Source: Chitinophagaceae bacterium (GTDB taxonomy: Bacteria; Bacteroidota; Bacteroidia; Chitinophagales; Chitinophagaceae). Taken from it: DNA of 15,119 bases. This document shows, piece after piece, positions 1 through 7,762 of the stretch. Made by a program: the position numbers and the translations under genes. The number at the start of each line of letters is the position of its first letter. Position 1 is the stretch's first letter. The notes under the pieces were generated by a model. It was not told the origin of the DNA. It saw only the letters and a program-made list of their open reading frames with translations, and searched no databases. Location of the stretch: contig JAJTCI010000077.1 in the NCBI GenBank assembly GCA_021323155.1, positions 1-15,119 of the forward strand, in the 5' to 3' direction.

Positions 1-1
1 C

Positions 2-172
2 AGAGTGATACTGTATTCCAATACTACCCTGGACGGCGCGATCATTATGTATCGGAAACTTGGGTTTAAAGAGGTGCCGATCGAACAGGGCGTATACCAG
101 CGTTCTGATATAAAGATGGAAATATTACTGGAGAACATTCCCCAATTGCAAAATCATCAAACATGGAAATAA
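2..172 (+). CDS. GNAT family N-acetyltransferase, C-terminal fragment
   Basis: Only the last 56 codons are inside the window; the start lies upstream. The frame opened at base 2 reads RVILYSNTTLDGAIIMYRKL, then GFKEVP, and ends QTWK-stop. The pattern LYSNTxLxxAIxxYRKLGFKEVP followed by a run ending in IKMEILL is the usual C-terminal part of GNAT acetyltransferases (motif B and the last strands), which move an acetyl group from acetyl-CoA to an amine. The substrate cannot be told. Its last codons overlap the start of the aminotransferase by 10 bases, so the two genes are probably co-transcribed and translationally coupled. Family assignment is fairly safe from this short piece; anything finer is not. 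Confidence 0.75.
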   Translation, partial: RVILYSNTTLDGAIIMYRKLGFKEVPIEQGVYQRSDIKMEILLENIPQLQNHQTWK

Positions 173-1230
173 TAGCCGGCATTAAACTGAAACCCACCGT
201 TCATTCCCGGATCGACGAGGCAGACCTCTCGGATCCGGGTTTTGGAAAATATATGAGCGATCATATGTTCACCTGTAAGTTCATCGACGGCGAATGGATG
301 GCGGCACAGGTCATTCCTTTTGGCGATATGCTGATCAGTCCTGCCGCCCTCGCGTTGCACTATGGTCAATCCGTATTCGAAGGCATGAAAGCCTTCCGTA
401 TGCAGGACGGTCGTATCAATATCTTTCGACTGGAGAAACACTGGGAGCGGCTTAACAGTTCGCTGCATCGCATGTGTATGCCCAAAATACCTAAGGAACT
501 CTTCACCGGATCGCTGCGGCAACTCGTGGACATCGATCGCAATTGGGTGCCCATGAAAGCGGACACTGCGCTCTACCTCCGGCCGTTCGTATTTGCCAGC
601 GAAGCAAAAATGGGGGTTAAGGTGAGCGAGGAATACACCTTCGTGATTATAACGGGCCCTGTGGAGATCATCTATGCCAAACCGATCAGGGTTAAAGTAG
701 AGCGAGAATTCATCCGGGCTGCCAAAGGAGGAACCGGTTACGCCAAGTGTAGTGGAAATTATGGCGCCGCGTTTTATCCCACGCAGCAGGCGAAAGCGCA
801 GGGTTATGACCAGGTGTTATGGACCGATGCCACTGAACACCAGTATATCGAGGAGTCGGGTATGATGAATGTGATGTTCATTATCAACGACAAACTGATC
901 ACCCCCGCCTTGAGCGATTCCATTCTCGATGGCGTCACCAGGGATTCTTTGATCGTACTGGCCCGGGAAATGGGTTTGCAGGTAGAGGAACGAAAAATAG
1001 GCGTGGATGAATTGAAGCTGGCTTTCCTCAATAAGACAATCACCGAAGCCTTTGGCGCCGGCACCGCGGCCGTCGTGGCCCCGATCGCTACGATCGGAAT
1101 TGATGAGCGCGAATATCATTTGCCCGCCTATTCCGGGTCAAATATCATGTTCAAACTGAAATCACGGCTAGACGCATTGCGGACGGGGATTGAAAAAGAT
1201 GTCTTCCGCTGGAACAGCATCATTGATTAA
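163..1230 (+). CDS. ilvE: Branched-chain amino acid aminotransferase (class IV PLP enzyme, type II)
   Basis: A 355-residue cytoplasmic enzyme that reversibly transfers the amino group between leucine, isoleucine or valine and 2-oxoglutarate, the last step of branched-chain amino acid synthesis. It belongs to PLP fold type IV. Visible marks are FGKYMSDHM (27-35), LHYGQSVFEGMKAFR (65-79), LRPF (139-142), the cofactor-lysine segment GTGYAKCSGNYGAAF (190-204, so K195 should form the Schiff base), EESGMMN (230-236) and the class IV signature region SILDGVTRDSL (253-263), then FGAGTAAVV (297-305). Length and spacing fit the long eukaryote-like IlvE II type rather than the shorter E. coli-like type. 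The ATG at 163 places the conserved N-terminus correctly and overlaps the upstream acetyltransferase gene. No attenuator or T-box is visible. The remaining ilv/leu genes are not in this window. Confidence 0.93.
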   Translation: MEIIAGIKLKPTVHSRIDEADLSDPGFGKYMSDHMFTCKFIDGEWMAAQVIPFGDMLISPAALALHYGQSVFEGMKAFRMQDGRINIFRLEKHWERLNSSLHRMCMPKIPKELFTGSLRQLVDIDRNWVPMKADTALYLRPFVFASEAKMGVKVSEEYTFVIITGPVEIIYAKPIRVKVEREFIRAAKGGTGYAKCSGNYGAAFYPTQQAKAQGYDQVLWTDATEHQYIEESGMMNVMFIINDKLITPALSDSILDGVTRDSLIVLAREMGLQVEERKIGVDELKLAFLNKTITEAFGAGTAAVVAPIATIGIDEREYHLPAYSGSNIMFKLKSRLDALRTGIEKDVFRWNSIID

Positions 1231-1307
1231 GTCTGTTTTGAACCAGGTGATTCAATGACCACTGTCTTATTGACTTTTCCGCCGCATTCCGCTTACCTTT
1301 ATGTCCG

Positions 1308-2579
1308 ATGAATTTCCGGGACACTTTTGGTCTTGCCTCCCGCACCGTCAGGAGTAATAAACTGCGCACGGGCATCACTGTTGCCATTATCGCGTTCGGC
1401 ATCATGGCGCTCATCGGTATCATCACCGCCATCGAGGCCATGAACCAAAGCCTCACCGAGAATTTCTCCACCATGGGGGCGAACGCCTTTAGCATTCGCT
1501 TCCGCGAGTCGCGTGGCGTTCAGTTTGGCAGGCGGAGCAATGTATCCAAATCGGTCAAGGGAAGAAAAGAGCGAAAGGCGATTCTTGACAAGGTAATCAC
1601 AAAGGAACAGGCAGAGTTATTCAAATCAAGCTTTACCTATCCTGCAGCAGTGAGCATCTACCTGCGTGGCGGATCCAACCTGGAGTGCAGGTATATGGAG
1701 AAAAAGACCAACCCGGAAGTAACCGTATGGGGCGGCGATGAAAACTATCTCAATGTAAACGGCTATTCACTCGCGGTCGGGCGAAACTTCAGCCAGCTCG
1801 ATGTCGAATCAGGCCGGAACGTGTGTATGATCGGTAGCGGCATCGCTTCAAAACTTTTTGGAAGGAACCCGGAAAGAAGCATCGATAAGATCATCCGTGT
1901 GGGCAGCGTACCCTACCGTGTCATCGGTTTGCTCAAGAGCAAAGGCTCCAGTGCCTTCCTGCGGCAGGATGATGTGATCATTACCTCCTACAACAACGCC
2001 CGGCGAATGCCGACGGCGCAGACTTCTTACCTCGTCGGTGTTAAGGTGGACAATGTAACGCAGCTGGAACCGGCCATCGGGGAAACTACCGCCACGTTCA
2101 GGGCGGTACGGAAACTGACGCCGGTGGACGAGGATAATTTCGCCATAGAAAAAAGCGATAAGATCGCGGAAACTTTTATCAGTGTGCTCGGGAGTATCCA
2201 GGGCTCCGCAGGTGCCATCGGTTTGATCACCCTCATTGGTGCGGCCATCGGCTTGATGAACATCATGCTCGTAGCGGTGAACGAACGCACGAGGGAGGTC
2301 GGGTTGATCAAAGCACTCGGGGGCAAACGCGCCAACGTTAGGATGCAATTCCTGCTGGAAAGCATGATCATTAGTTTAATGGGTGCTTTTTTCGGGATCG
2401 TACTGGGTGTGCTCGTCGGTAATCTCTTTACACTGGTGATGCAAACCGGTTTCGTCGTCCCCTGGAAATGGGTGGGGCTTGGCATATTTATCTGTTCCGT
2501 CGTTGGCCTCCTGGCTGGCCTGTATCCTGCCTATAAAGCTTCAAAGCTGAACCCCATTGTTGCCTTACGGTATGAGTAA
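1308..2579 (+). CDS. MacB/FtsX-type ABC transporter permease
   Basis: A 423-residue inner-membrane protein. It has one N-terminal transmembrane helix (about 22-43) after a basic cytoplasmic start, a large periplasmic MacB_PCD-like region (about 45-290) and three C-terminal helices (about 299-323, 349-375 and 387-408) of the FtsX domain. Diagnostic pieces are VNERTREVGLIKALGGKR (324-341), the coupling segment that contacts the ATPase, and GLYPAYKASKLNPIVALRYE (404-423), the classic family C-terminus. MacB-type permeases are mechanotransducers that act with an ATPase, often to extrude lipoproteins, peptides or drugs. No ATPase or membrane-fusion gene sits beside it here, so the partner must be encoded elsewhere. 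Residues 66-95 are unusually rich in Arg and Lys for a periplasmic domain. The gene starts 77 bases after ilvE on the same strand. Substrate unknown. Confidence 0.88.
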   Translation: MNFRDTFGLASRTVRSNKLRTGITVAIIAFGIMALIGIITAIEAMNQSLTENFSTMGANAFSIRFRESRGVQFGRRSNVSKSVKGRKERKAILDKVITKEQAELFKSSFTYPAAVSIYLRGGSNLECRYMEKKTNPEVTVWGGDENYLNVNGYSLAVGRNFSQLDVESGRNVCMIGSGIASKLFGRNPERSIDKIIRVGSVPYRVIGLLKSKGSSAFLRQDDVIITSYNNARRMPTAQTSYLVGVKVDNVTQLEPAIGETTATFRAVRKLTPVDEDNFAIEKSDKIAETFISVLGSIQGSAGAIGLITLIGAAIGLMNIMLVAVNERTREVGLIKALGGKRANVRMQFLLESMIISLMGAFFGIVLGVLVGNLFTLVMQTGFVVPWKWVGLGIFICSVVGLLAGLYPAYKASKLNPIVALRYE

Positions 2580-2643
2580 GTAAGTCTAACCTTTGACTTC
2601 CGGTGGTTGAATCATTTGGGTGCCATGAACTGGAAATCCATCT

Positions 2644-2667
2644 ATGTGCCTAATGTGCCTATGTGGT
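2644..2667. repeat. Short 9-bp tandem repeat
   Basis: ATGTGCCTA occurs twice head to tail (2644-2652 and 2653-2661), followed by a partial third copy ATGTGG. It lies in the non-coding gap between two convergent genes, just ahead of a terminator hairpin. It may be a chance microsatellite or part of a dispersed repeat; the window alone cannot say. Confidence 0.5.
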
Positions 2668-2680
2668 AATGGCTTGACAT

Positions 2681-2712
2681 AAAAAAAGCCCCGTTGAAAA
2701 ACGGGACTTTTC
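2681..2712. terminator. Rho-independent terminator between convergent genes, probably bidirectional
   Basis: AAAAGCCCCGTT (2684-2695) pairs with AACGGGACTTTT (2700-2711) across a GAAA loop, with one C-A mismatch. Read on the minus strand, the stem is followed by a run of seven T (complement of 2681-2687) and lies about 20 bases past the stop of the metalloprotease gene, so it should be that gene's terminator. Read on the plus strand the T-run is only four bases, so it may also stop transcription from the permease side, less efficiently. Confidence 0.8.
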
Positions 2713-2732
2713 TATCACAAACTCTATTAACG

Positions 2733-5270
2733 TTATTTCTTTGGGTCAAGCGCATCTTTGATACGTTCTGCCAGGTCCTGTAAATGGATCTTGCTCATCG
2801 AATCGGTCGTGCCGGCGATCGCAGCGGTAACCTGTGTCCTTAATCTGTTCAGCTGCGCTCTCGCGATAGCAGGCAGGTCAGTACGTGCCAGGTTCAATGA
2901 CGAAGTCCCACCGAAGCTTGTTGCAGTAGCCGCAGGCGGGTTCAGTATGCTGTTCAGGCGCTCCACGTAGGCTTTCTGCAATCCGCGGCGATACATATCA
3001 ATCGCTTTCTTACTCGCCAGTTCGCTGAACAATCCCGCTTGCACATCATTCAGTAATTCTACCGCGCTGTAAGCTTTGTCTGCGCCGAAACGCTCAACGT
3101 TCACCTGTAAGCGATTCATTCTCTCATTGCTCAACAGGCTGCTGAGGCTGGCCTCCTGTGCGGAAGTAACAGGGTCTGACACTTCGCCCGGGTTACTGAT
3201 CCGGTTCCAGATATCCTTACTCACCAACCATTTTGGTGTTTCGAAGACCTGCTTGTGCAGGAACGTAACCGCTTCTTTCTGGCGGCTTCTGGGAACGACC
3301 TCGTAGATCGCGCCACCTTCTTCCGCGGTGCGGAAGGTTTCGGTTACGCCACCAACGCTGGTCGTCACGTGGCCCATATAACGACGGAACTGGCTTACCA
3401 GCTGGCCGTACATGTCGTTAAGGTTTTCGTTGATCTGGTTGGGTTCTTTTGTCCACTCCTGCAGGTTATTGAGAATGCGCTGCAGGTTCTTGATTCCGTA
3501 TTCACTTGCTTTGATCGCGTTATCGCCCAGGTCCTCACGCTGGCTGCGTGGATCGTTATCATTACCTAGCTCGTACGTGCCGAACCACGTCCTTGGATTC
3601 CTGGCGATGGTTTCGCGGATCAGTTTATCACTGTTCTTTTTTACTTCTTCTTCCGTAGCACCGGGGATGTAACCATAGCCCCATTTGATGGCCCACACAT
3701 CGTAATCGCCGATCTTGGGGAACAGTCCTGGTTCAGTGATATTATCTTCTGGCTGCGCCACGTAATTGAAACGCGCGTAGTCCATGATGGAAGCGGTATG
3801 CCCGTATCTCTCAACCCATGCTTTATTGCGGAGGCTGTCAACCGGTGTTCGGCTGCTGCTACCCATGTTATGCAATAATCCGATGGTATGGCCCACCTCG
3901 TGCGATGAAACGAACCGGATCAATTCACCCATAAGGTCATCGTCAAATTTCATCTTTCTTGCCCGGGGGTTAACCGCCGCGGTCTGGATCATATACCAGT
4001 CGTGCAGCAGTTTCATCACGTTGTGGTACCAGCCGATGTGGCTCTCCAGTATTTCCCCGCTGCGCGGATCGTGTACGTTCGGGCCATAGGCATTAGTAAC
4101 ATCGGAAGCGAAATAACGCAACACGGAGAAGCGCGCGTCTTCAGTACTCATATCCGGGTCATTCGGCCATTCTTTTCCGATGATCGCGTTCTTGAAGCCA
4201 GCGGCTTCGAAAGCGATCTGCCAGTCGTTGATACCCTTGATCAGGTAGGGTACCCATTTCTTCGGGGTGGCAGGATCGATATAATAAATGATCGGCTTCT
4301 TGGGTTCAACAAGCTCGCCACGCTTCCATCTTTCGATGTCGGCATCCTTAGGCTCCAGCCTCCAGCGTACTGCGAAGGTCTCCTGGTCTACCCGTTGCTG
4401 GTCGTCGCTGTACACCGTGAATTCATCAGGAAAATAACCAACGCGTCGGTCCCAGTATCTCCTGGCCATCGGCGTTCTTGGCAGAACGATCATCGATGTG
4501 TTGAGTTCGAAGGTTACCGCGCCAGCCGCATTTGCAGCAGGAACGCTTGATCCGCCACCTGGTGTCGGCGCGCCGCTCGAAGGAACGGATACGAAAGTTT
4601 TCACCGTCCGGATCTCTGTATTGAGCGGGTAGGTGTTAATGCTTTGGATATACGAACGGTCAGAAGCTACAGGTCCCAGGTTAAAGGAACGCTTACCCGC
4701 CGGGCTCAGGCTCACCACCTGGTTGTCGCCTTTAAAGAACTCGGTCACATCAATCACCACACCTGCGGAATCCCTGGCGAAAGCCGCGATCGGGAAGGCA
4801 GCTGCGATGGGGTTAAGGTTGGAGTTGGATACTGCTTTCGAGATCTGGTTAGTAGAATCGGCAATATTGATCAGCGTGATCACCCGCAGGAAAACATTGT
4901 TGCTCGGTCCTCTTTCAAATGCCAGCGTCTGGCGGTTGGTCTGCTCACCACCATAGGTGGCGCGCCCTGAACCGCTGTTGGCCGGCACACGCACAAAACG
5001 GGTAACCGCCATGATCTCGCGATACATCAGGGTGTCGGGTATCTCGAAGTAATATTTATCATCTACCCGGTGCACAGTGAAAAGGCCTTTTTTACTCACG
5101 GCCTTGTCAGTGATCACTTCTTTATAGGCTTTTGGCCCGGGCCGGCTGGGTCCTGCACCGGTCGCGGGTGGGGTGGTGCCTGGTGGCGTGGAAGGTGGCG
5201 TAGTCGGCCGCTGCTGGGCGTTGCTCGCCAGGCTGGCACCGATCACCAGTAACAAAAAGATTTTTTTCAT
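2733..5270 (-). CDS. Secreted zinc-dependent metalloprotease (DUF5118-DUF5117-Met-zincin type)
   Basis: An 845-residue exported protein. The start is placed at the ATG at 5270, giving MKKIFLLLVIGASLASNAQ, a clean signal peptide with predicted cleavage after about residue 18-19. There is no lipobox Cys. A Pro/Thr-rich linker (about 21-46) leads to a DUF5118-like segment (about 48-95: KGLFTVHR, YYFEIPDTL, REIM), a DUF5117-like beta-rich region (about 96-310) and the catalytic region. HEVGHTIGLLH (457-467) matches the metzincin zinc motif HExxHxxGxxH, with E458 as general base, and SIMDYARF (494-501) is the expected Met-turn. The long C-terminal helical part (about 550-845) completes the family. 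Natural substrates of this Bacteroidota family are poorly known; it probably acts in the periplasm or outside the cell. It is transcribed alone and divergently from the exbB operon. Confidence 0.88.
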   Translation of the reverse strand: MKKIFLLLVIGASLASNAQQRPTTPPSTPPGTTPPATGAGPSRPGPKAYKEVITDKAVSKKGLFTVHRVDDKYYFEIPDTLMYREIMAVTRFVRVPANSGSGRATYGGEQTNRQTLAFERGPSNNVFLRVITLINIADSTNQISKAVSNSNLNPIAAAFPIAAFARDSAGVVIDVTEFFKGDNQVVSLSPAGKRSFNLGPVASDRSYIQSINTYPLNTEIRTVKTFVSVPSSGAPTPGGGSSVPAANAAGAVTFELNTSMIVLPRTPMARRYWDRRVGYFPDEFTVYSDDQQRVDQETFAVRWRLEPKDADIERWKRGELVEPKKPIIYYIDPATPKKWVPYLIKGINDWQIAFEAAGFKNAIIGKEWPNDPDMSTEDARFSVLRYFASDVTNAYGPNVHDPRSGEILESHIGWYHNVMKLLHDWYMIQTAAVNPRARKMKFDDDLMGELIRFVSSHEVGHTIGLLHNMGSSSRTPVDSLRNKAWVERYGHTASIMDYARFNYVAQPEDNITEPGLFPKIGDYDVWAIKWGYGYIPGATEEEVKKNSDKLIRETIARNPRTWFGTYELGNDNDPRSQREDLGDNAIKASEYGIKNLQRILNNLQEWTKEPNQINENLNDMYGQLVSQFRRYMGHVTTSVGGVTETFRTAEEGGAIYEVVPRSRQKEAVTFLHKQVFETPKWLVSKDIWNRISNPGEVSDPVTSAQEASLSSLLSNERMNRLQVNVERFGADKAYSAVELLNDVQAGLFSELASKKAIDMYRRGLQKAYVERLNSILNPPAATATSFGGTSSLNLARTDLPAIARAQLNRLRTQVTAAIAGTTDSMSKIHLQDLAERIKDALDPKK

Positions 5271-5453
5271 GTAGCTCAAAATTTATTAGGCGGTGAAAGT
5301 ACTAAAGCATTTGATTCGAAGAAGGCGAAACTTGACGGGCGGGTTAGGGCCGGTTTTCCCTGCAAAAACCGCCCCCTGCGGAGAAGCGGAAAGTTTACCG
5401 CAATGTGTTGTGTAGAAGGATAAAATACATAATTTGTGTGCTATTTAAAATAT

Positions 5454-5485
5454 TTTCGCATTTGACCGCATTTTATGTAGAATTG
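5454..5485 (+). promoter_or_regulatory. Weak candidate promoter for the exbB-tonB operon
   Basis: TTTC (5454-5457) and TAGAATTG (5478-5485) are separated by 20 bases. They resemble the Bacteroidota sigma-factor elements TTTG (-33) and TAnnTTTG (-7), each with one mismatch. Transcription would begin near 5490, leaving an AT-rich leader of roughly 45 bases ahead of the ATG at 5536. The surrounding region is AT-rich, so chance matches are likely; other near-matches occur at 5433 and 5451. No Fur-like or other operator is evident. Confidence 0.22.
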
Positions 5486-5535
5486 CGAACCAAATTTTTA
5501 ATCACTGATTTCTAAACAAAAAAATCAATTGAGTC

Positions 5536-6345
5536 ATGGCTGAAACAAGACCTACTGCTACCGCGACTGCTGTTAGAAGTACTACCTCCGTGCAACCGAA
5601 GAAATCCAGCAATGTTATCGCGTGGTTAGCACCCGTACTTTGCCTGGTGCTGGGATATGTGATCTGGCGCTTCATTCTTGGTAACCCCGACAACTTCACC
5701 CACCCCGATAAATCCGGCGCTTGGTTTTGGCCTAAACACGAAGGACCCAAGGGCGGCCTGGTAAAAATGTACGAAGGCGGTATCATCGTGCCGATCCTGA
5801 TCGCGAACTTATTGGTTGTAATCACTTTCGTTATCGAAAGATTACTCACCATCAGTAAGGCTACCGGCCGTGGCAACATCGCCGAGTTCATCCGTAAGGT
5901 ACAGTTCAACCTCGCCAATAAAGACGTTGACAAGGCGATTGCCGAGTGCGACAGGCAGAAGGGTTCTGTAGGCAACGTAATGAAAGCCGGCCTCAGGAAG
6001 TATAAGGAAATGATCACCAATACCGAACTGGCAACCGACCAAAAAGTGCTGAATATCCAGAAAGAAGTAGAGGAAGCGACTGCACTTGAACTGCCGATGT
6101 TGGAAAAGAACCTCGTGTTCCTTTCAACCATCGCTTCGGTAGCAACCCTCCTTGGTCTGTTGGGCACGGTACTCGGTATGATCACCTCGTTCTCGGCTTT
6201 GGGAGAGGGGGACAGCGCCGACGCTACAAAAGCGCTTTCGGTTGGTATCTCTGAGGCCCTGTACAATACAATCGATGGTATCACCTACGGTATCGATGAG
6301 TCAGGTTTTACCCTTACCCAGAGCTTTGCCGCTAACTACAAATAG
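5536..6345 (+). CDS. exbB: MotA/TolQ/ExbB proton channel protein, apparently lacking its last transmembrane helix
   Basis: A 269-residue inner-membrane channel subunit that uses the proton motive force with ExbD to drive TonB. Helices are visible at about 27-48 (an extra N-terminal helix common in Bacteroidota ExbB), 82-106 and 192-219. The cytoplasmic loop between the last two carries the conserved block QKEVEEATALELPMLEKNL (174-192). LLGTVLGMI (208-216) and GISEALYNT (237-245) are the pore motifs. T211, E240 and T245 line up by eye with E. coli ExbB T148, E176 and T181. After T245, family members normally have about 20 hydrophobic residues (the third pore helix) before the tail. Here the sequence jumps straight to IDGITYGIDESGFTLTQSF (246-264), the usual cytoplasmic tail. 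The frame stays open, so this is an in-frame loss. Family identity is certain; whether the protein works is doubtful. It is the first gene of a four-gene operon. Confidence 0.9.
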   Translation: MAETRPTATATAVRSTTSVQPKKSSNVIAWLAPVLCLVLGYVIWRFILGNPDNFTHPDKSGAWFWPKHEGPKGGLVKMYEGGIIVPILIANLLVVITFVIERLLTISKATGRGNIAEFIRKVQFNLANKDVDKAIAECDRQKGSVGNVMKAGLRKYKEMITNTELATDQKVLNIQKEVEEATALELPMLEKNLVFLSTIASVATLLGLLGTVLGMITSFSALGEGDSADATKALSVGISEALYNTIDGITYGIDESGFTLTQSFAANYK

Positions 6346-6415
6346 TTAAAGGCGCTTACTAGCTATGGAAAGTGGCAGAATTTGTATCTCATTATCGAAC
6401 ATTAAAAATTAGAGA

Positions 6416-7060
6416 ATGGCCAGGCCTAAAATACCACGAAAGAGCACGAATATCGATATGACGGCTATGTGCGACGTTGCCTTTCTTTTATTGACATTCT
6501 TCATTCTGGCAACCGAATTCAAGCCTGAACAGGCTGTCGCGGTTACCACGCCCACTTCTGTGCAAAAGGATCCGGTTCCCCCGGAAGAAGGGGTGCTGGT
6601 GTCCATTTCGCCGGACGGCAAAGTATTCCTGAACATCCAGAACCCTGAACGCAGGCAAGCGGTACTCGAAGACCTGAATAAGCGTAAGTCGCTGGGAATG
6701 AGTGATGCCGAGATTGCAAAGGCCAATGCGCTGCCGTTTTTCGGCGCGCCGGTCACCCAGCTCAAATCCTCACTTTCAGTGCCCGCGGATAAATACATAT
6801 CTGCTTCGTTCCCGGGCATTCCCGCAAAGGATAGCGCTAATAACGAGGTGACAGAATGGATGCAATCCGTAGTGGCCGCTTATAAGGGGGAGAAAATGAA
6901 CCTGCTGCTCAAGGGCGACATGAATTCCAAGTACCCATATTTTAAGAATGTGATCACGGCATTCAAAAAGAACAACCTGATGAAGTTCCAGATGGTGACA
7001 AACCCTGAGAATGTACCAACGGGCACCGAACTCTTTTTGACGCCAAGGAAGAAGACTTAA
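6416..7060 (+). CDS. exbD: ExbD/TolR-family biopolymer transport protein (first copy)
   Basis: A 214-residue single-pass inner-membrane protein. A short basic cytoplasmic start (MARPKIPRKSTNIDMTAMCD) leads to one helix at about 18-34. D20, in CDVAFLLLTFFILATEF, is the conserved membrane Asp thought to carry protons through the ExbB ring. The periplasmic part (about 35-214) has the ExbD/TolR fold pattern, with VLVSISPDGKVFLN (60-73) and MNLLLKGDMNSKYPYFKNVITAFKKNNLMKF (161-191 region), and a longer middle insertion than E. coli ExbD, as is usual in Bacteroidota. It follows exbB by 70 bases and precedes a second exbD by 24 bases, so all are probably on one transcript. Start is the ATG at 6416, after an AT-rich leader without Shine-Dalgarno motif. 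Confidence 0.92.
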   Translation: MARPKIPRKSTNIDMTAMCDVAFLLLTFFILATEFKPEQAVAVTTPTSVQKDPVPPEEGVLVSISPDGKVFLNIQNPERRQAVLEDLNKRKSLGMSDAEIAKANALPFFGAPVTQLKSSLSVPADKYISASFPGIPAKDSANNEVTEWMQSVVAAYKGEKMNLLLKGDMNSKYPYFKNVITAFKKNNLMKFQMVTNPENVPTGTELFLTPRKKT

Positions 7061-7084
7061 TTATTAACAAAAAAACTCAGTGAT

Positions 7085-7708
7085 ATGGCAGAAATGGATG
7101 TCTCGTCGGGTGGCCATAAAAAAGGCCCCGGGGTCAAAAAAAGTAAGAAGCTGTCCACGCGGGTAGACCTTACGCCAATGGTGGACCTGGGTTTCCTGCT
7201 CATCACGTTCTTCATTTTTACAACAACGATGAGCCAGCCCACCGCTATGAAGCTCAACCTGCCAAAGGATGTTGACAATCCTGATGAACAGAATGAAGCG
7301 AAGGAATCGGGCGCTTTGACGATCCTTCTTGGTGGCGATAACCACGTATTCTATTATGAAGGGAAACTATCTTCTGACGGTTCGAACTTCAGGTCGTCTT
7401 CATTTTCCGGGGACAGTAGCATACGCGATGTGATCATCAGGAAAAAGAAAGAAGTGATCCGGATACACCAGCACACTTCCAGCTGTGCGGAGATCTGGGC
7501 GAAGAACGGTAACAATGAAAATTCCTGTAAGGACCGCGACCTGGTGGTGGTGATCAAACCCGGTGAAGAATCTACCTATAAGAACGTGGTGGATATACTG
7601 GATGAGATGGCGATTAATGTAATTCAACGTTACGCGCTGGTTGACATCAGCCCGGGCGAAGTACAGCTGATCTCAGCCACGGAAGCAGCGAACCCTGCGA
7701 AAAAGTAG
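7085..7708 (+). CDS. exbD: ExbD/TolR-family biopolymer transport protein (second copy)
   Basis: A 207-residue relative of the preceding gene product, but clearly diverged from it. A Lys-rich cytoplasmic start (about 1-24) is followed by STRVDLTPMVDLGFLLITFF and a single helix at about 32-48. D34 is the conserved membrane Asp, within the TPMVDLxFLLITFFIFTT family motif. The periplasmic domain (about 50-207) contains LPKD (59-62), ALTILLGGDNHVFYYEG (77-93) and DLVVVIKPGEESTYKNVVDILDEM (152-175 region). A polar insertion carries two Cys (C134 and C148) that could form a periplasmic disulfide. Paired, non-identical ExbD proteins are common in Bacteroidota TonB systems, where they probably form the ExbD dimer or serve different roles. 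The gene lies 24 bases after the first exbD and 54 before tonB. Confidence 0.92.
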   Translation: MAEMDVSSGGHKKGPGVKKSKKLSTRVDLTPMVDLGFLLITFFIFTTTMSQPTAMKLNLPKDVDNPDEQNEAKESGALTILLGGDNHVFYYEGKLSSDGSNFRSSSFSGDSSIRDVIIRKKKEVIRIHQHTSSCAEIWAKNGNNENSCKDRDLVVVIKPGEESTYKNVVDILDEMAINVIQRYALVDISPGEVQLISATEAANPAKK

Positions 7709-7762
7709 TAAGAACAATATGGAATTCAGGCAAGTTCTGAATCTTATATAAAAGCATTAGTA

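Noticed and set aside
1848..2348. A 166-codon minus-strand open frame opposite the ABC permease
   Set aside because: The permease frame is supported by its helices and family C-terminus; the antisense frame shows neither signal peptide nor motif.
4002..4550. A 182-codon plus-strand open frame inside the metalloprotease gene
   Set aside because: It is antisense to the catalytic region of a well-supported gene, has no recognisable domain and no initiation context of its own.
5271..5279. An upstream TTG start for the metalloprotease that would add three residues (MSY) before MKKIFLLL
   Set aside because: The ATG at 5270 gives a standard signal peptide beginning with MKK; the added residues bring no conserved sequence and TTG is the less likely start.
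6241..6345. A frameshift as the cause of the short ExbB
   Set aside because: The residues on both sides of the junction are recognisable family sequence in the same frame up to a normal stop, so this is an in-frame loss, not a frameshift.
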